A DNA stretch of 64,000 nt from Spongiibacter thalassae (GCF_012272835.1 NZ_JAAWWK010000001.1:620001-684000), one strand, 5' to 3'; shown: positions 1 to 10,293, numbered from the stretch's first letter. The notes: generated from the letters alone by a model not told the origin. Translations and numbers: made by a program.

Positions 1-458
1 GCAAACAGGACCAACACCATGGAAAATCCCGCGGCGGCGCCAAACCCGTAGAGGGCAGACTCTACAAAGCTGTGTTCCTTGTTGATATTGAGCAGGGCGA
101 CACCCAGCACTGCGCAGTTGGTGGTAATCAAAGGCAGAAACACACCGAGTACCTTGTAGAGCATAGGGCTGGTTTTGCGTACCACCATTTCAGTGAACTG
201 TACTACGACGGCGATGACCAGAATAAAGGTAATGGTGCGCAGATACTCCAGCCCCAGTGGCTGCAGCAGCCACTCGTAGGTCATCCAGCTGCAAATCGAT
301 GCCAGAGTCAGTACGAAAGTCGTCGCACTGGACATGCCGATGGCGGTTTCCAGTTTGCTGGACACGCCCATAAAGGGGCACAGCCCGAGAAACTGGACCA
401 GCACAAAGTTGTTGACCAAAATCGCGCCGAGCAGAAGTATTGTGTAGTCCGCAAACAA
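1..458 (-). CDS. rnfA: RnfA/RsxA, Rnf electron-transport complex subunit A (partial)
   Basis: Inner-membrane subunit of the ion-pumping NADH:ferredoxin Rnf/Rsx complex, which supplies low-potential electrons and in E. coli keeps SoxR reduced. The leftward reading gives hallmark RnfA strings: [19 protein letters not shown], then [15 protein letters not shown], then [18 protein letters not shown], all hydrophobic membrane helices. No ATG is available: the frame is open back to a TAG near 495, and the best start is TTG at 458, with GAGG eight bases upstream, giving [11 protein letters not shown], which matches the family N-terminus. About 152 residues are present of roughly 190; the C-terminus lies beyond the left edge. 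It follows metG on the same strand, as in many gammaproteobacteria. Confidence 0.9.
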   Translation of the reverse strand, partial: MFADYTILLLGAILVNNFVLVQFLGLCPFMGVSSKLETAIGMSSATTFVLTLASICSWMTYEWLLQPLGLEYLRTITFILVIAVVVQFTEMVVRKTSPMLYKVLGVFLPLITTNCAVLGVALLNINKEHSFVESALYGFGAAAGFSMVLVLF

Positions 459-575
459 AGCCGATGCCTCTATTGCATAGAATCCGGCCGCCGCAATCGG
501 CAGCCGGTGGGAAATAGCGAGATGCTATTTTATTTCGATCAGGTGTTCAATTAAAAACGAGTTAATCCTGAATCG

Positions 576-596
576 TTTATCGGTTTTGCCGATAAA
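576..596. terminator. Small hairpin just after metG
   Basis: A perfect 8-bp stem (TTTATCGG / CCGATAAA) with a 5-base loop begins four bases past the metG stop codon. There is no T-run after it on the leftward strand, so it is at best a weak terminator or an RNA-end stabiliser between metG and rnfA. Confidence 0.3.
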
Positions 597-599
597 TGA

Positions 600-2633
600 C
601 TACTGGATCTTCATGCCGGGCTGGGCGCCGTTGTCGGGGCTCAACAGGAAAATCTCCTTGCCGCCTGGCCCGGCCGCCAGCACCATGCCTTCGGAAACGC
701 CGAAGCGCATTTTACGCGGTGCGAGGTTGGCCACCATTACCGTGAGTTTGCCCACCAGTTGCTCGGGGGCGTACGCGGATTTTATCCCGGCGAATACCTG
801 CTTTTCACCCAGCTCGCCGAGGCTGAGGGTGAGTTGCAGCAACTTGTCGGCGCCCTCGACGTGTTCGGCTTTGACAATCAGTGCCGCGCGCAGGTCAACC
901 TTGGCGAAGTCGGGAAACTCTATCGTTTCTCCCAGAGCCGGTTCGTCCCCGGCTTTTTTACCTTGTTTGGCGGCGGGTTGCGGAGCGGCGGCAGCGCTGG
1001 TGTCGCTGCTGTCGTCAACCATTGCCTGAACCTTATCCGGATCGACGCGGGACATCATCGCCTTGAAGTTTTCGATGGGGTGGTCGAGTAAGGGTTCAAT
1101 CGGTCCTGACCAGTCCAGCGGGGCGTTGAAGAAGCTGGCAACCTGCTCGGCCAGCTCCGGTAGCACCGGTGCCAGGTAGGTGCTCAGGGCACGGAAACAG
1201 TTCAGACACTGGGAGGCGACCGCAGCGGCCTGAATGGCGCCGCCGTCCTCTTTGGCCAGCTTCCATGGTTCAGAGGCGTCAAAATATTCATTGGTGGCGT
1301 CGGCCAGCGCCATGATTTCGCGTACGGCTTTGCCGTAGTCGCGGCGCTCGAAGTGTTCGGCAATGCCTTCGCTGGCGGCGACCACCTGCTGCCACAACTC
1401 GGGTTTATGCAGCTCGGCGCTCAGGCGCCCATTATTGCCCTTGTGCACGAATTTGGCGCTGCGGCTGGCAATATTGATGAGCTTGCCGATCAGGTCGGAG
1501 TTAACCCGCTTGGTAAAGTCTTCCAGGTTGAGGTCGATATCATCGACGGCGCCGGACAGCTTGGCGGCAAAATAGTAGCGCAGGTACTGGGCCGGCAGGT
1601 GTTTGAGATAGGTCTCGGCCTTGATGAAGGTGCCCCGGGATTTGGACATCTTCTTGCCGTTGACCGTCAGAAAGCCGTGGGCGTAAATCGCCGTGGGCTG
1701 ACGGAAGCCGGCGGAGTCCAGCATGGCGGGCCAGAACAGTCCGTGGAAATTGATAATATCCTTGCCGATAAAATGGTAGAGCTCGGCAGTGGAGTCCTTG
1801 CCCCAGTAATCGTTGAAATTCAATCCTTCCCGTTCGCACCAGTTGGCGCAGCTGGCCATATAGCCGATGGGCGCATCCAGCCATACATAAAAGTATTTGC
1901 CGGGGGCACCGGGAATTTCGAAGCCGAAGTAGGGCGCATCCCGGGAAATATCCCAGCTGTGCAGCCCGGCGTCGAGCCATTCGCTCAGTTTATTGGCGAT
2001 CTGGGGTTGCAGGGCATCGCTGCGGGTCCAGTCGCGCAGCAGTCCCTCGAACTCGGCGAGCTTGAAGAAGTAGTGGGTGGAGGTCTTTTCCACGGGGGTG
2101 GCGCCGGAAATGGCCGAGCGCGGGTTGATCAGGTCGGCGGGGGTATAGGTCGCACCGCAAGCCTCGCAGTTGTCGCCGTACTGGTCTTCGGCCTTGCACT
2201 TGGGACAGCTGCCCTTGATGTAGCGGTCGGCCAGAAACAGTTCCTTTTCCGGATCGAACAATTGCTGGATGTCCCGGCGTTCGATATGGCCGTTGGCGTC
2301 CAGACGCCGGTAGATTTCTTCTGAGTAGTGGCGACACTCGTCGGAATGGGTGCTGTAGTAGTTGTCGAAGTTGATCAGAAAGCCCGCAAGATCGCGCTCG
2401 TGCTCGGCTTTTACTCTGGCGATCTGTTCTTCAGGGGTGATGCCCAGTTTTTCTGCGGTGAGCATAATGGCGGTGCCGTGGGCGTCGTCGGCGCAGAGAT
2501 AGGCGCACTGGTGGCCGCGCAGATTCTGAAAGCGAACCCATATATCTGTCTGGATCGACTCCAGCAGGTGGCCGAGGTGCAGTGGGCCATTGGCATAGGG
2601 AAGAGCGCTGGTAACCAAAATCTTGCGTGGCAT
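600..2633 (-). CDS. metG: Methionyl-tRNA synthetase
   Basis: Charges tRNA-Met with methionine in the cytoplasm. At 677 residues it matches the long bacterial MetG form. The class I signature [11 protein letters not shown] is at residues 12-22, and the second signature KMSKS lies in [11 protein letters not shown] around residue 330. The zinc knuckle is CPKC...CEAC near residues 144-160, and a C-terminal EMAP/Trbp-like tRNA-binding domain (about residues 570-677, [20 protein letters not shown]) follows a linker rich in Ala and Lys. The start ATG at 2633 puts the HIGH-type motif at its normal position. It diverges from apbC, the usual neighbour. Confidence 0.97.
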   Translation of the reverse strand: MPRKILVTSALPYANGPLHLGHLLESIQTDIWVRFQNLRGHQCAYLCADDAHGTAIMLTAEKLGITPEEQIARVKAEHERDLAGFLINFDNYYSTHSDECRHYSEEIYRRLDANGHIERRDIQQLFDPEKELFLADRYIKGSCPKCKAEDQYGDNCEACGATYTPADLINPRSAISGATPVEKTSTHYFFKLAEFEGLLRDWTRSDALQPQIANKLSEWLDAGLHSWDISRDAPYFGFEIPGAPGKYFYVWLDAPIGYMASCANWCEREGLNFNDYWGKDSTAELYHFIGKDIINFHGLFWPAMLDSAGFRQPTAIYAHGFLTVNGKKMSKSRGTFIKAETYLKHLPAQYLRYYFAAKLSGAVDDIDLNLEDFTKRVNSDLIGKLINIASRSAKFVHKGNNGRLSAELHKPELWQQVVAASEGIAEHFERRDYGKAVREIMALADATNEYFDASEPWKLAKEDGGAIQAAAVASQCLNCFRALSTYLAPVLPELAEQVASFFNAPLDWSGPIEPLLDHPIENFKAMMSRVDPDKVQAMVDDSSDTSAAAAPQPAAKQGKKAGDEPALGETIEFPDFAKVDLRAALIVKAEHVEGADKLLQLTLSLGELGEKQVFAGIKSAYAPEQLVGKLTVMVANLAPRKMRFGVSEGMVLAAGPGGKEIFLLSPDNGAQPGMKIQ

Positions 2634-2854
2634 GACAATCCTTTAGCGGTAACGATGGGCGGTCTGGCGGCCAGGAGCGTTGTCCGGCCCCGCACAGGGT
2701 GTTAAGTCGTTCAGGTTTTGAGGCGCGTTACTATAGCGGTTTTGCGCTGTGAACGCACTTGTTGCGGCGTTGTGACCGAACTGTCGGCGGCGTATACTCG
2801 CGGGCTTCGCATGAAATCACGTTTTGTATCAAGCCGGAAGACAGAGGGATCACT

Positions 2855-3925
2855 GTGACGACACAACAGGCAATAGAACAGTGTGTATTGGCGGCGGTGC
2901 TGCCCGGGCAAAGTCAGCCGCTGTCAGTGTTGGGCAAGGTCCTGCGCGCGGATAGCGATACCTGCGCGATTGAGCTGGGCTTCCCGGCAAAAAGTCGCCA
3001 GCGGGAGTATGAGCAGTTTTTGCAGGCTCAGCTGCGGGAAATAGGCAGTCAGGCCTCGGTGAGTGTGAGCTGGAAGGTAGCCGCTCATGTCAGCCAGCAA
3101 AAAATCCAGAATCTGGAAAATGTCCGCAATATTATCGCCGTTGCCTCGGGCAAGGGGGGGGTGGGCAAATCCACCACATCGGTGAATCTTGCGTTGGCAC
3201 TGGCCGCTGAGGGCGCACGGGTGGGTATTCTCGACGCGGATATCTACGGCCCCAGCCTGCAGATGATGTTGGGAGTCGCCGAGGGCGTGCGGCCGAAGCA
3301 GTATGGCACCCACTATCTGTTGCCGATTGAGGCCCATGGAATACAGTCGATGTCGATGGGCTATCTGGTTACTGAAAAAACGCCGATGGTGTGGCGGGGG
3401 CCGATGGCCACCGGCGCGTTGCAACAACTGCTTTATCAGACTTATTGGCAGGATCTGGATTATCTGATTGTCGATATGCCGCCGGGAACCGGGGATATTC
3501 AGCTGACCCTGTCGCAGAAGGTGCCCATAGCCGGCGCGGTAGTCGTTACAACGCCCCAGGATATCGCCCTGCTGGATGCGAAAAAAGGTATCGAAATGTT
3601 TGCCAAGGTGTCGGTGCCGGTATTGGGGGTGGTCGAGAATATGGCGGTTCATGTCTGCCGCCAGTGCGGGCACCACGAGCATATCTTTGGTCAGGGCGGC
3701 GCCCAGAGTATCGCCGCAGATTACGGGGTGAAAGTGCTTGGCGCACTGCCGTTGTCGTTGCAGATTCGCGAACAGGCTGACTGCGGTGTGCCGGTTATGG
3801 TCGCAGAGCCCAACGGCGAAGCCGCGCAGCTCTATCGCGGCGCGGCGCTGGCAATGGCCGCTGAATTGGTGACGCGCGCGGCTACCGCAGAGGCGGCCCC
3901 GCAAATTTCTATCAGCGACGATTAA
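2855..3925 (+). CDS. apbC: Mrp/ApbC-type iron-sulfur carrier ATPase
   Basis: P-loop ATPase of the Mrp/NBP35 family that carries and delivers [4Fe-4S] clusters. The chain (356 residues) has an N-terminal DUF59/MIP18-like part (residues 1-80), a deviant Walker A SGKGGVGKST at 98-107, DADIYGPS at 127-134, IVDMPPGTGD near 205-214, and the cluster-binding CxxC (VCRQCG) near residue 270. I place the start at GTG 2855, with GAGGG six bases upstream; the frame is open further back to 2759, but that extension looks unrelated to the family. It diverges from metG and precedes dcd by 45 bases, the conserved gammaproteobacterial arrangement. Confidence 0.93.
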   Translation: MTTQQAIEQCVLAAVLPGQSQPLSVLGKVLRADSDTCAIELGFPAKSRQREYEQFLQAQLREIGSQASVSVSWKVAAHVSQQKIQNLENVRNIIAVASGKGGVGKSTTSVNLALALAAEGARVGILDADIYGPSLQMMLGVAEGVRPKQYGTHYLLPIEAHGIQSMSMGYLVTEKTPMVWRGPMATGALQQLLYQTYWQDLDYLIVDMPPGTGDIQLTLSQKVPIAGAVVVTTPQDIALLDAKKGIEMFAKVSVPVLGVVENMAVHVCRQCGHHEHIFGQGGAQSIAADYGVKVLGALPLSLQIREQADCGVPVMVAEPNGEAAQLYRGAALAMAAELVTRAATAEAAPQISISDD

Positions 3926-3970
3926 TCACAGGACAAGCTGCGTGCCTCAACGGCGCAGCAAGAGGAAGAT

Positions 3971-4537
3971 ATGTCAATAAAATCGGATAAGTGGATTCGC
4001 CGGATGGCGGAGAACGAGGGCATGATAGAGCCCTTTGAGCCAGGCCAGATGCGCGAGCGCGATGGCAGTAAGATTATTTCCTATGGCACCTCCAGCTACG
4101 GCTACGATGTGCGGTGTGCCAATGAGTTCAAGGTGTTTACCAATACCTATTCGGCAACGGTCGATCCCAAGGCCTTCGACGAGAAGAGCTTTGTGAACTT
4201 CACTGGCGATCATTGCATTATTCCGCCCAATTCCTTTGCACTGGCCCGCACCGTGGAGTACTTTCGGATTCCCCGCAGCGTACTGACGGTGTGCCTGGGT
4301 AAGTCTACTTACGCCCGCTGCGGCATTATTGTTAACGTCACCCCGCTGGAGCCTGAGTGGGAGGGTCACGTGACTCTGGAATTTTCCAATACCACAACGC
4401 TGCCCGCCAAGATCTACGCCAACGAAGGGGTGGCGCAGATGCTGTTCTTTGAATCAGACGAGATCTGTGAAGTGAGTTACCGGGATCGCGGAGGCAAGTA
4501 CCAGGGGCAGACCGGCGTTACCCTGCCCAAGACCTGA
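3971..4537 (+). CDS. dcd: dCTP deaminase
   Basis: Deaminates dCTP to dUTP, the precursor for dTMP. The 188 residues are close to the 193 of E. coli Dcd. SSYGYDVR (41-48), the GKSTYAR loop (110-116) and [11 protein letters not shown] (130-140), which carries the catalytic glutamate at about E137, are all present, with QGQTGVT near the C-terminus. The start ATG has AGAGGAAG just upstream. It lies 45 bases after apbC and ends one base from the stop of the converging DUF3108 gene, so no terminator fits between them. Confidence 0.95.
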   Translation: MSIKSDKWIRRMAENEGMIEPFEPGQMRERDGSKIISYGTSSYGYDVRCANEFKVFTNTYSATVDPKAFDEKSFVNFTGDHCIIPPNSFALARTVEYFRIPRSVLTVCLGKSTYARCGIIVNVTPLEPEWEGHVTLEFSNTTTLPAKIYANEGVAQMLFFESDEICEVSYRDRGGKYQGQTGVTLPKT

Positions 4538-4538
4538 G

Positions 4539-5312
4539 TTACCACTGCTGGGCGAGGGCGGGGCGAATGTCGGCCTTGAGGATTTCGAGCGAAAAGTTGT
4601 CGTCGTCTTCAACCTGCTCCATTTTGACGATCAGGTAGTTCAACTCCGGCGCCATCCAGATAAAGGTTTCGCTGCTGCTACCCTCACGGTGGCGGCGCAA
4701 TTTCACTGTGTCGAAGTTGCCCAGTGCGGTTTCGACCGATTCCTCGCCCAATTTCTCGATGCGATAGGTTTTGATCTTGCCGTTGCTGATAATGGTCTGC
4801 TCGATATGGCCGTTATCGTCGAAACTACCCGCCAACAGCTGCTGACGAAGCTGCAATTGCGAGCTGAGCTGATCGGTATAGTTGTCCTTGAGTTCAAAGG
4901 ACCAGGGTTTGCGGGCCTTCTTGTCAGCGACGGTATTGCGCTGCCAATCGAAACGAATCCGCTGGTTACGCTTGCTGCTGACGCTGTTTTCGTAGTCGTA
5001 GCGCAGTGGTCGCAACCCGCTGTCCGTGGTTTCGATCAGGGCTTCTTCATCGACTTTCAGAAAGAATATTCTGGCGTTCTGGCTGAGCACCCAGTGTTCG
5101 CCTCGCCGAGCAAGCTCCCGCTTGGCGACGGTGCTGAGACCGTTATGGCTGATTTGGTATTCCGCGCGATAGGGGTGAAGGGGGATTGGGGGCGTCGCCT
5201 CCGGGCTTGCCACAGTATCGCCCATGGCGGCAGAAGAGAGGCTGAATATTAGCCAGGCCGTAAGGCTACGAATCAGAGTATGGGAAGCCGCTTTCCGGTA
5301 ATGCTTGGTCAT
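4539..5312 (-). CDS. DUF3108 family exported protein
   Basis: Unknown function. The 257-residue chain starts with a plausible signal peptide (residues 1-31, with SLTAWLIFSLSSAAMG as the hydrophobic part and cleavage region) and continues as a beta-rich DUF3108 domain: PYRAEYQISHNGLSTVAKREL, then LRPLRYDYENSVSSKRNQRI, then FDTVKLRR and TFIWMAPELNYLIVKME. Periplasmic location is inferred. Its start overlaps the end of purN by 47 bases, so it is probably co-transcribed with purM-purN; the same trio occurs in Pseudomonas. A role in envelope lipid handling has been guessed for the family but nothing here proves it. Confidence 0.82.
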   Translation of the reverse strand: MTKHYRKAASHTLIRSLTAWLIFSLSSAAMGDTVASPEATPPIPLHPYRAEYQISHNGLSTVAKRELARRGEHWVLSQNARIFFLKVDEEALIETTDSGLRPLRYDYENSVSSKRNQRIRFDWQRNTVADKKARKPWSFELKDNYTDQLSSQLQLRQQLLAGSFDDNGHIEQTIISNGKIKTYRIEKLGEESVETALGNFDTVKLRRHREGSSSETFIWMAPELNYLIVKMEQVEDDDNFSLEILKADIRPALAQQW

Positions 5313-5916
5313 CGAGTACCGCCTTGGATCCAGTCAGGGACAATCTACCTTCGGCGAACCAGCGGGCCGCCAGTGGGTAGATCCGATGTTCTTTGGACAA
5401 GACTTTCTGTGCAAGGGTTTCCGCAGTATCGCCGCTATTTATTGGTACTTTTGCCTGAATGATCGGCGGGCCGCCGTCCAGCTCTTCGGTGACGAAGTGC
5501 ACCGTGGCGCCGGCCTCGCTGTCGCCGGCGTCGATGGCGCGCTGGTGGGTGCGCAGCCCCGGGTACTTGGGAAGCAGGGATGGGTGGATGTTTATCAGCC
5601 GTCCGCGGTAGTGTTTAACAAAGTCCGCGGTCAATATTCGCATAAACCCGGCGAGAATCACCAGGTCGGGGTGGAATGTGTCGATTTCTGTACGCAGGGC
5701 GAGGTCGAAACTATCCCGGCTGTCGAAGTCAGTATGGTTGATGCAGCGTGTGGCAATGCCCGCTTCGGCGGCGCGTTGCAGGCCTCCGGCCTCGGGTTTG
5801 TTGCTGAACACGGCGGCGATACTGCCGCCGCCCAGTTCATCGCGGGCGGCGCAGTCAATCAGCGACTGCAAGTTCGAGCCACCGCCGGATATCAGTACTA
5901 CAATACGACAGGGCAT
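5266..5916 (-). CDS. purN: Phosphoribosylglycinamide formyltransferase 1
   Basis: Transfers a formyl group from 10-formyltetrahydrofolate to GAR in purine synthesis. At 216 residues it is typical for GART. SGGGSNLQ at 10-17 binds the phosphate, the catalytic trio is N109 and H111 (INIHPSLLPKYPG) and D147 (EELDGGP). Five bases separate it from purM, and its end overlaps the DUF3108 gene, so the three form one leftward operon. Confidence 0.96.
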   Translation of the reverse strand: MPCRIVVLISGGGSNLQSLIDCAARDELGGGSIAAVFSNKPEAGGLQRAAEAGIATRCINHTDFDSRDSFDLALRTEIDTFHPDLVILAGFMRILTADFVKHYRGRLINIHPSLLPKYPGLRTHQRAIDAGDSEAGATVHFVTEELDGGPPIIQAKVPINSGDTAETLAQKVLSKEHRIYPLAARWFAEGRLSLTGSKAVLDDQALPESGFPYSDS

Positions 5917-5921
5917 CGCCG

Positions 5922-6971
5922 TTACAGGCCTTTCAGCTCTACGCGCTCGTCGCCGTCTTCTGCCATTTCAATCTGGCCGATGACTGTGGCCGTCTCATTG
6001 TGCTGCTTGAGCATGTCGATAATGCCCTCAGCATCGCCCTGTGGCACGGCCATGACCATGCCGATACCGCAGTTGAAGGTGCGGTACATCTCGCGATCCT
6101 CAACGTTGCCCTCAACCTGAAGCCAGTCAAAAATGGCGGGCTGCTGCCAGCTGCGGGTGTCGATCACGGCCTTGGTGTTGGGGGGGAGTACTCGGGGAAT
6201 ATTTTCCAGCAGGCCACCGCCGGTGATATGGGCGAGGGCATTTACCTGAAACTGCTTGATGATATTCAGTATCGGTTTGATGTAGATGCGCGTTGGTGCC
6301 AGCAGGGTTTTGCCCAGGGTACTGTCGCCGAAGGCGCTGTCCAGTGGCACTTCGCTGCGCTCGACAATTTTTCGCACCAGCGAATAACCGTTGGAGTGCG
6401 GGCCAGAACTGCCAACCCCGATCAATACATCGCCGATGCGTACGGAGCTGCCATCGATGATCTTCGATTTTTCCACCACGCCGACACAAAAGCCGGCCAG
6501 GTCGTAGTCTTCGCCTTCGTACATGCCGGGCATTTCCGCGGTTTCACCACCGACCAATGCGCAGCCAGCCATTTCACAGCCTGCACCAATGCCGGTGACA
6601 ACGCTGGCGGCGATATCGACATTGAGTTTGCCGGTTGCATAATAGTCGAGGAAGAACAGCGGTTCTGCGCCCGTGACCAGCAGGTCGTTGACACACATGG
6701 CAACCAGGTCGATGCCAATGCTGTCGTGAATGCCCAGATCCATGGCGAGGCGGAGCTTGGTGCCAACGCCGTCGGTGCCGGATACCAATACCGGCTCGTT
6801 GTAGCCGCTGGGTAGCTGGCACAGGGCGCCGAAACCGCCGAGTCCGCTCATGACTTCGGGGCGACGGGTGCGTTTGGCGACGTCCTTGATGCGATCGACA
6901 AGTGCGTCACCTGCGTCGATATCGACACCGGCGTCTTTATAACTCAGGCTGGTTTTTTTGGAATCGGTCAT
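5922..6971 (-). CDS. purM: Phosphoribosylformylglycinamidine cyclo-ligase (AIR synthetase)
   Basis: Closes the imidazole ring of AIR using ATP, the step after PurL in purine synthesis. The 349 residues have the N-terminal [20 protein letters not shown], the nucleotide-binding GTDGVGTKL and [12 protein letters not shown] stretches, [12 protein letters not shown] and [16 protein letters not shown]. The start ATG opens a three-gene operon with purN and DUF3108. The 284-base region up to the divergent DUF2066 gene should hold promoters for both sides, but I do not see a convincing PurR box. Confidence 0.97.
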   Translation of the reverse strand: MTDSKKTSLSYKDAGVDIDAGDALVDRIKDVAKRTRRPEVMSGLGGFGALCQLPSGYNEPVLVSGTDGVGTKLRLAMDLGIHDSIGIDLVAMCVNDLLVTGAEPLFFLDYYATGKLNVDIAASVVTGIGAGCEMAGCALVGGETAEMPGMYEGEDYDLAGFCVGVVEKSKIIDGSSVRIGDVLIGVGSSGPHSNGYSLVRKIVERSEVPLDSAFGDSTLGKTLLAPTRIYIKPILNIIKQFQVNALAHITGGGLLENIPRVLPPNTKAVIDTRSWQQPAIFDWLQVEGNVEDREMYRTFNCGIGMVMAVPQGDAEGIIDMLKQHNETATVIGQIEMAEDGDERVELKGL

Positions 6972-7255
6972 AGTGCTGGGCAGTCCTCTGTGAGGGCGCT
7001 ATTCTAGGGCTTGCCAAAGCTAATTGAAATACCGCATGTTGTGCTGATTTCACGCTGAGCGGAGTGGAAGGGCTATAGATAGCGGTGGGCCTGCGATTGG
7101 CAGCGGTGTATCGCCCGGAAAGTTTATAGTGTTTGCCGCCGTCGGAGGATGACAATTTGTGCGATGTGAGCTCGCCGGGGTGCTGTGGGGTTAGGGCTGT
7201 CGCCCGAGGCTTGCTACACTACGGCCCGGAATGTCTGTGATGGGAGTTTAACAAG

Positions 7256-8329
7256 GTGGTTAGAGCTTTTTTTCGTACCCTGGTGGTGGCGTGGTGTCTC
7301 GGCGGTGCGACGGCGTCGTTGGCGGGTACGGTTGCTGGGCTATACGATGCGCAGTATCCCGTGACAGAGCAGTCGGCACAGTCCCTTAAGCAGGCCGCCG
7401 CCGCGGGCCTGGAGGAAGTGTTTGTGCGAGTGTCGGGGCGGCGGGATGTGCGCGAACACCCGGCGATCATCTCGGCGCTGGCGGCTCCCGAGCCATTTTT
7501 GACCCGGTATCGTTATCAGCGGGCGAATAGTGATCAGGGTGAAGGGTTGTTGGTTGATATGAGTTTCGCCCCGGGTCAGGTAAACGCCGTGTTGCAGTCG
7601 GCCTTTCTGCCTGTATGGTCGGCGAACCGGCCCGAAGTGATTGTTTGGCTGGTGGTGGATACCGCCGCCGGTCGCAACTTTGTTGCTGCGGGGGCTGATC
7701 CCCGGGTTGAGGCAGAGCTGCAGGCGCAGGCACAGCGGCGTGGCCTGGCGCTTCAATTTCCCCTCTTTGATCTGGTCGATGCGGCCAATCTGACCACCGA
7801 TCAGGTGTGGCAGATGTCCATCGAGGATGTCAAAGCCGCCTCTGAACGCTACTCGCCCCCCTATGTGCTGATGGGTCGGGCGTCGGAATTCTCGACCGGG
7901 CAATGGGTGGCGAGTTGGGTGTTATTGAGTGAAGACGGGTACTCGCGTCTCGACAGTCAAGGGCAAAACTCCGAGGAAATGCTCAGCCCGGTGGTGGACT
8001 TGATCGCCGATATTCAGGGCCGTCGCTACGCGGCAGTGGCTGGTGGGCAGCGCTCGGGGAATACGCTGATCCATATCGGTGGGGTTGATAATTTTAGCGA
8101 GTACGCGCATCTGCTCTCCTATATGGAAGGTCTGGCCATGGTTGAACACGCCAATGCGGTGTGGTTGGACGGCGCGGAGCTGGTCATGGAGCTGGTGCTG
8201 AAGGATGACGTCGAGAAGGTGCGGCGGTATCTGGCGCTGGATGGGCGCCTGCGGGAAGTGCAGAATGCGAGCGGAGCAATAACCCCGATGGCAGTCCAAT
8301 CCTACTATCTCTGGCAGGGTAGAAAATGA
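7256..8329 (+). CDS. DUF2066 domain-containing exported protein
   Basis: Uncharacterised family found next to perM-hda in many gammaproteobacteria. The start is GTG at 7256, giving a signal peptide (VVRAFFRTLVVAWCLGGATASLAG). The mature part begins GLYDAQYPVTEQSAQSLKQA, followed by VFVRVSGRRDV, a stretch typical of DUF2066, and PPYVLMGRASE. It is 357 residues long, probably periplasmic. Its stop overlaps the perM start by four bases (ATGA), so translation is likely coupled. Confidence 0.85.
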   Translation: MVRAFFRTLVVAWCLGGATASLAGTVAGLYDAQYPVTEQSAQSLKQAAAAGLEEVFVRVSGRRDVREHPAIISALAAPEPFLTRYRYQRANSDQGEGLLVDMSFAPGQVNAVLQSAFLPVWSANRPEVIVWLVVDTAAGRNFVAAGADPRVEAELQAQAQRRGLALQFPLFDLVDAANLTTDQVWQMSIEDVKAASERYSPPYVLMGRASEFSTGQWVASWVLLSEDGYSRLDSQGQNSEEMLSPVVDLIADIQGRRYAAVAGGQRSGNTLIHIGGVDNFSEYAHLLSYMEGLAMVEHANAVWLDGAELVMELVLKDDVEKVRRYLALDGRLREVQNASGAITPMAVQSYYLWQGRK

Positions 8330-9438
8330 CCATCAACAGCCGCATGGTGTACAGCGTTGGTGGCGTCATTCTATTGGCGCTGTTGTTCCGTGCACTGAGC
8401 CCGATTCTAATGCCCTTTGCGATTGCGGCGGTGCTGGCCTATATGGGCGACCCCCTGGTCGATCGTCTTGAGGAGCGCCGAATTGGCCGCAGCGCGGCGG
8501 TGGTTATCGTATTCAGCTGTCTGACGCTTGTCAGTTTGATTATTGTTCTGGTTACCTTGCCGATATTGCTCGATCAGGTGCAGTTGCTGATCACTCGGTT
8601 GCACGCCTTTGTACAGTGGTTCCAGGCGGAGGCGTTGCCACAGCTGAGAGCGTTTCTGGATTTGCCTGATCGCGGACAGCCGCCCATCGACTCGGCTAAA
8701 GAAGCATTGAGTAAAAACTGGAACGCCGCAGGGGGCGTGTTGCTGTATTTATGGCAAAAGATCAGTGGCTCGAGTATGGCGTTTATCACCTGGATGGCCA
8801 ATGTGGCGCTGATACCGGTAGTGACGTTCTACCTGCTGCGCGATTGGGACTTGATGACCGCTGCGATCCGCAAATTATTGCCTCGTTCCAGAGAACAGCT
8901 GTGCGTTGACCTGGCAACAGAGTGCGATGACATTCTCGGTGCCTTTGCCCGCGGCCAGTTGCTGGTAATGTTGGCGCTGGCGGCAATTTATACCATAGGC
9001 CTGTGGGCGGTGGGTGTCGATCTGGCGCTGGTGCTCGGTTTGGTCGCGGGGCTGGCCAGTATTGTGCCGTACCTGGGGTTTTTGGTCGGTATCGTCGCCG
9101 CCGGCGTGGCGGCCTACTTCCAGTTTGGGCTGAGTTGGGAACTGCTGGCGGTAGCCGGTGTATTTGGTGTGGGCCAGGTGCTGGAAAGCGTATTGCTGAC
9201 GCCGACTCTGGTGGGTGACAAGATCGGGCTGCACCCGGTAATGGTGATTTTTGCGGTGCTCGCAGGGGGGCAATTGTTCGGCTTCCTTGGGGTGCTGCTG
9301 GCATTGCCGGCAGCGGCGGTTTTCAAGGTGCTGTTCAGTTACTTGCATCAGCGCTATCTCATCAGTCAGTGGTATTCCGAGGGCGGTCTGCCTTTGACGC
9401 CAACTGACGAGGAGTCGCTGTCGGAGCCGCGCCAATGA
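8326..9438 (+). CDS. perM: AI-2E family (PerM-type) membrane permease
   Basis: Polytopic inner-membrane protein of the AI-2E transporter/PerM family. The 370 residues show the family pattern: two N-terminal helices (VILLALLFRALSPILMPF), the cytoplasm-facing DPLVDRLEER segment, a third helix, a long amphipathic middle (residues 85-150) and four to five C-terminal helices with SIVPYLGFLVG and the conserved PTLVGDKIGLHPV loop. The substrate is unknown; AI-2 export is shown only for some members. It overlaps both neighbours by four bases (ATGA), forming DUF2066-perM-hda. Confidence 0.88.
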   Translation: MTINSRMVYSVGGVILLALLFRALSPILMPFAIAAVLAYMGDPLVDRLEERRIGRSAAVVIVFSCLTLVSLIIVLVTLPILLDQVQLLITRLHAFVQWFQAEALPQLRAFLDLPDRGQPPIDSAKEALSKNWNAAGGVLLYLWQKISGSSMAFITWMANVALIPVVTFYLLRDWDLMTAAIRKLLPRSREQLCVDLATECDDILGAFARGQLLVMLALAAIYTIGLWAVGVDLALVLGLVAGLASIVPYLGFLVGIVAAGVAAYFQFGLSWELLAVAGVFGVGQVLESVLLTPTLVGDKIGLHPVMVIFAVLAGGQLFGFLGVLLALPAAAVFKVLFSYLHQRYLISQWYSEGGLPLTPTDEESLSEPRQ

Positions 9439-10133
9439 CCGCTGAGCAGTTGCCCCTGGCGCTGAGTCTGGATACCGAAGCCACTTTTGATAATTACTAT
9501 GTTCCGCATTCCCAACAGCTGCTGGTCAGCGAGCTGCGTCGAGCGGCATTGGGTGACGGTGAACAATTTACCCTGCTGTCTGGTGACACCGGGCGCCGCC
9601 ACCTGTTACAGGCCTGCTGCCATCTGGCAGTATCCAATGAAAAGCTGGCGCGTTATATCCCCCTGGAAGAGGTGATCCATTTTCCCGCCGAAGCAGTATT
9701 GGAGGGAGTAGAGGCGCTGGATCTGCTCTGTCTTGATGATCTTGGTGCTGTAGCCGGTAAGGCGGATTGGGAAGTCGCGCTGTTCAACGTCTATAACCGC
9801 TGTCTGTCGAGTGGCACATTTCTGGTGCTGGCGGCAGTACAGGCTCCGCAGAGTATGGATGTCGGCTTGGCGGACCTGCGTTCGAGGTTGCAGGGGTTCA
9901 GTCGCTACCGATTGGTGGAGATGACCGAGTCGGAGCGCATCAAAGCCTTGCAGCACCGGGCTTTGGAGCGTGGTCTGGGACTTAATGATGCGGTAGCTGA
10001 GTATATTTACCGGCGTTGTCAGCGAGACTTCAGCAGCTTGTTCGAAGTGTTAAACGAGCTGGATCGCCATAGTCTGGTGCAGCGTCGGAAGTTGACCATT
10101 CCCTTCGTCAGGGAGGTTATGTCGTGGACTTAG
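9435..10133 (+). CDS. hda: DnaA regulatory inactivator Hda
   Basis: AAA+ protein that, bound to the DNA clamp, stimulates ATP hydrolysis by DnaA and so prevents re-initiation of replication. The clamp-binding motif QLPLAL is at residues 5-10, right at the N-terminus as in E. coli Hda. The Walker A region is degenerate (SGDTGRRHLLQA, Arg in place of the P-loop Lys), as expected for this branch; LLCLDDLGAVAG is the Walker B, and the lid and sensor 2 region follows (ERGLGLNDAVAEYIYRR). 232 residues. The ATG overlaps the perM stop. Confidence 0.92.
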   Translation: MTAEQLPLALSLDTEATFDNYYVPHSQQLLVSELRRAALGDGEQFTLLSGDTGRRHLLQACCHLAVSNEKLARYIPLEEVIHFPAEAVLEGVEALDLLCLDDLGAVAGKADWEVALFNVYNRCLSSGTFLVLAAVQAPQSMDVGLADLRSRLQGFSRYRLVEMTESERIKALQHRALERGLGLNDAVAEYIYRRCQRDFSSLFEVLNELDRHSLVQRRKLTIPFVREVMSWT

Positions 10134-10264
10134 TGCAGGCTGATTTTGCTAATCTGTGATACTGGGCTATAAATGAGGAATTGCTCTCGACAGGCCAGAG
10201 ATAGAAATTTTTTAAAATATTGTGGTAAAGCATGGCCTGTAGTGGTAATTCTAGTTCTGCGAAA

Positions 10265-10293
10265 TTGGAGTTGGTCTACTGGATGCGTATAGT
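10265..10293 (+). promoter_or_regulatory. Candidate sigma-70 promoter of the OmpA-type gene
   Basis: TTGGAG (10265-10270) and TATAGT (10288-10293) are separated by 17 bases, the ideal spacing. Transcription from here would give a leader of about 115 bases before the ATG at 10416. The rest of the 282-base gap after hda shows AGGCC/GGCCT inverted bases near 10320 but no other gene. Confidence 0.4.

Noticed and set aside
72-554. Rightward frame of 160 codons at the left edge
   Set aside because: It is antisense to the clear RnfA reading.
1353-2324. Rightward 323-codon frame inside metG
   Set aside because: Antisense shadow of the highly conserved MetG sequence with no homology signs.
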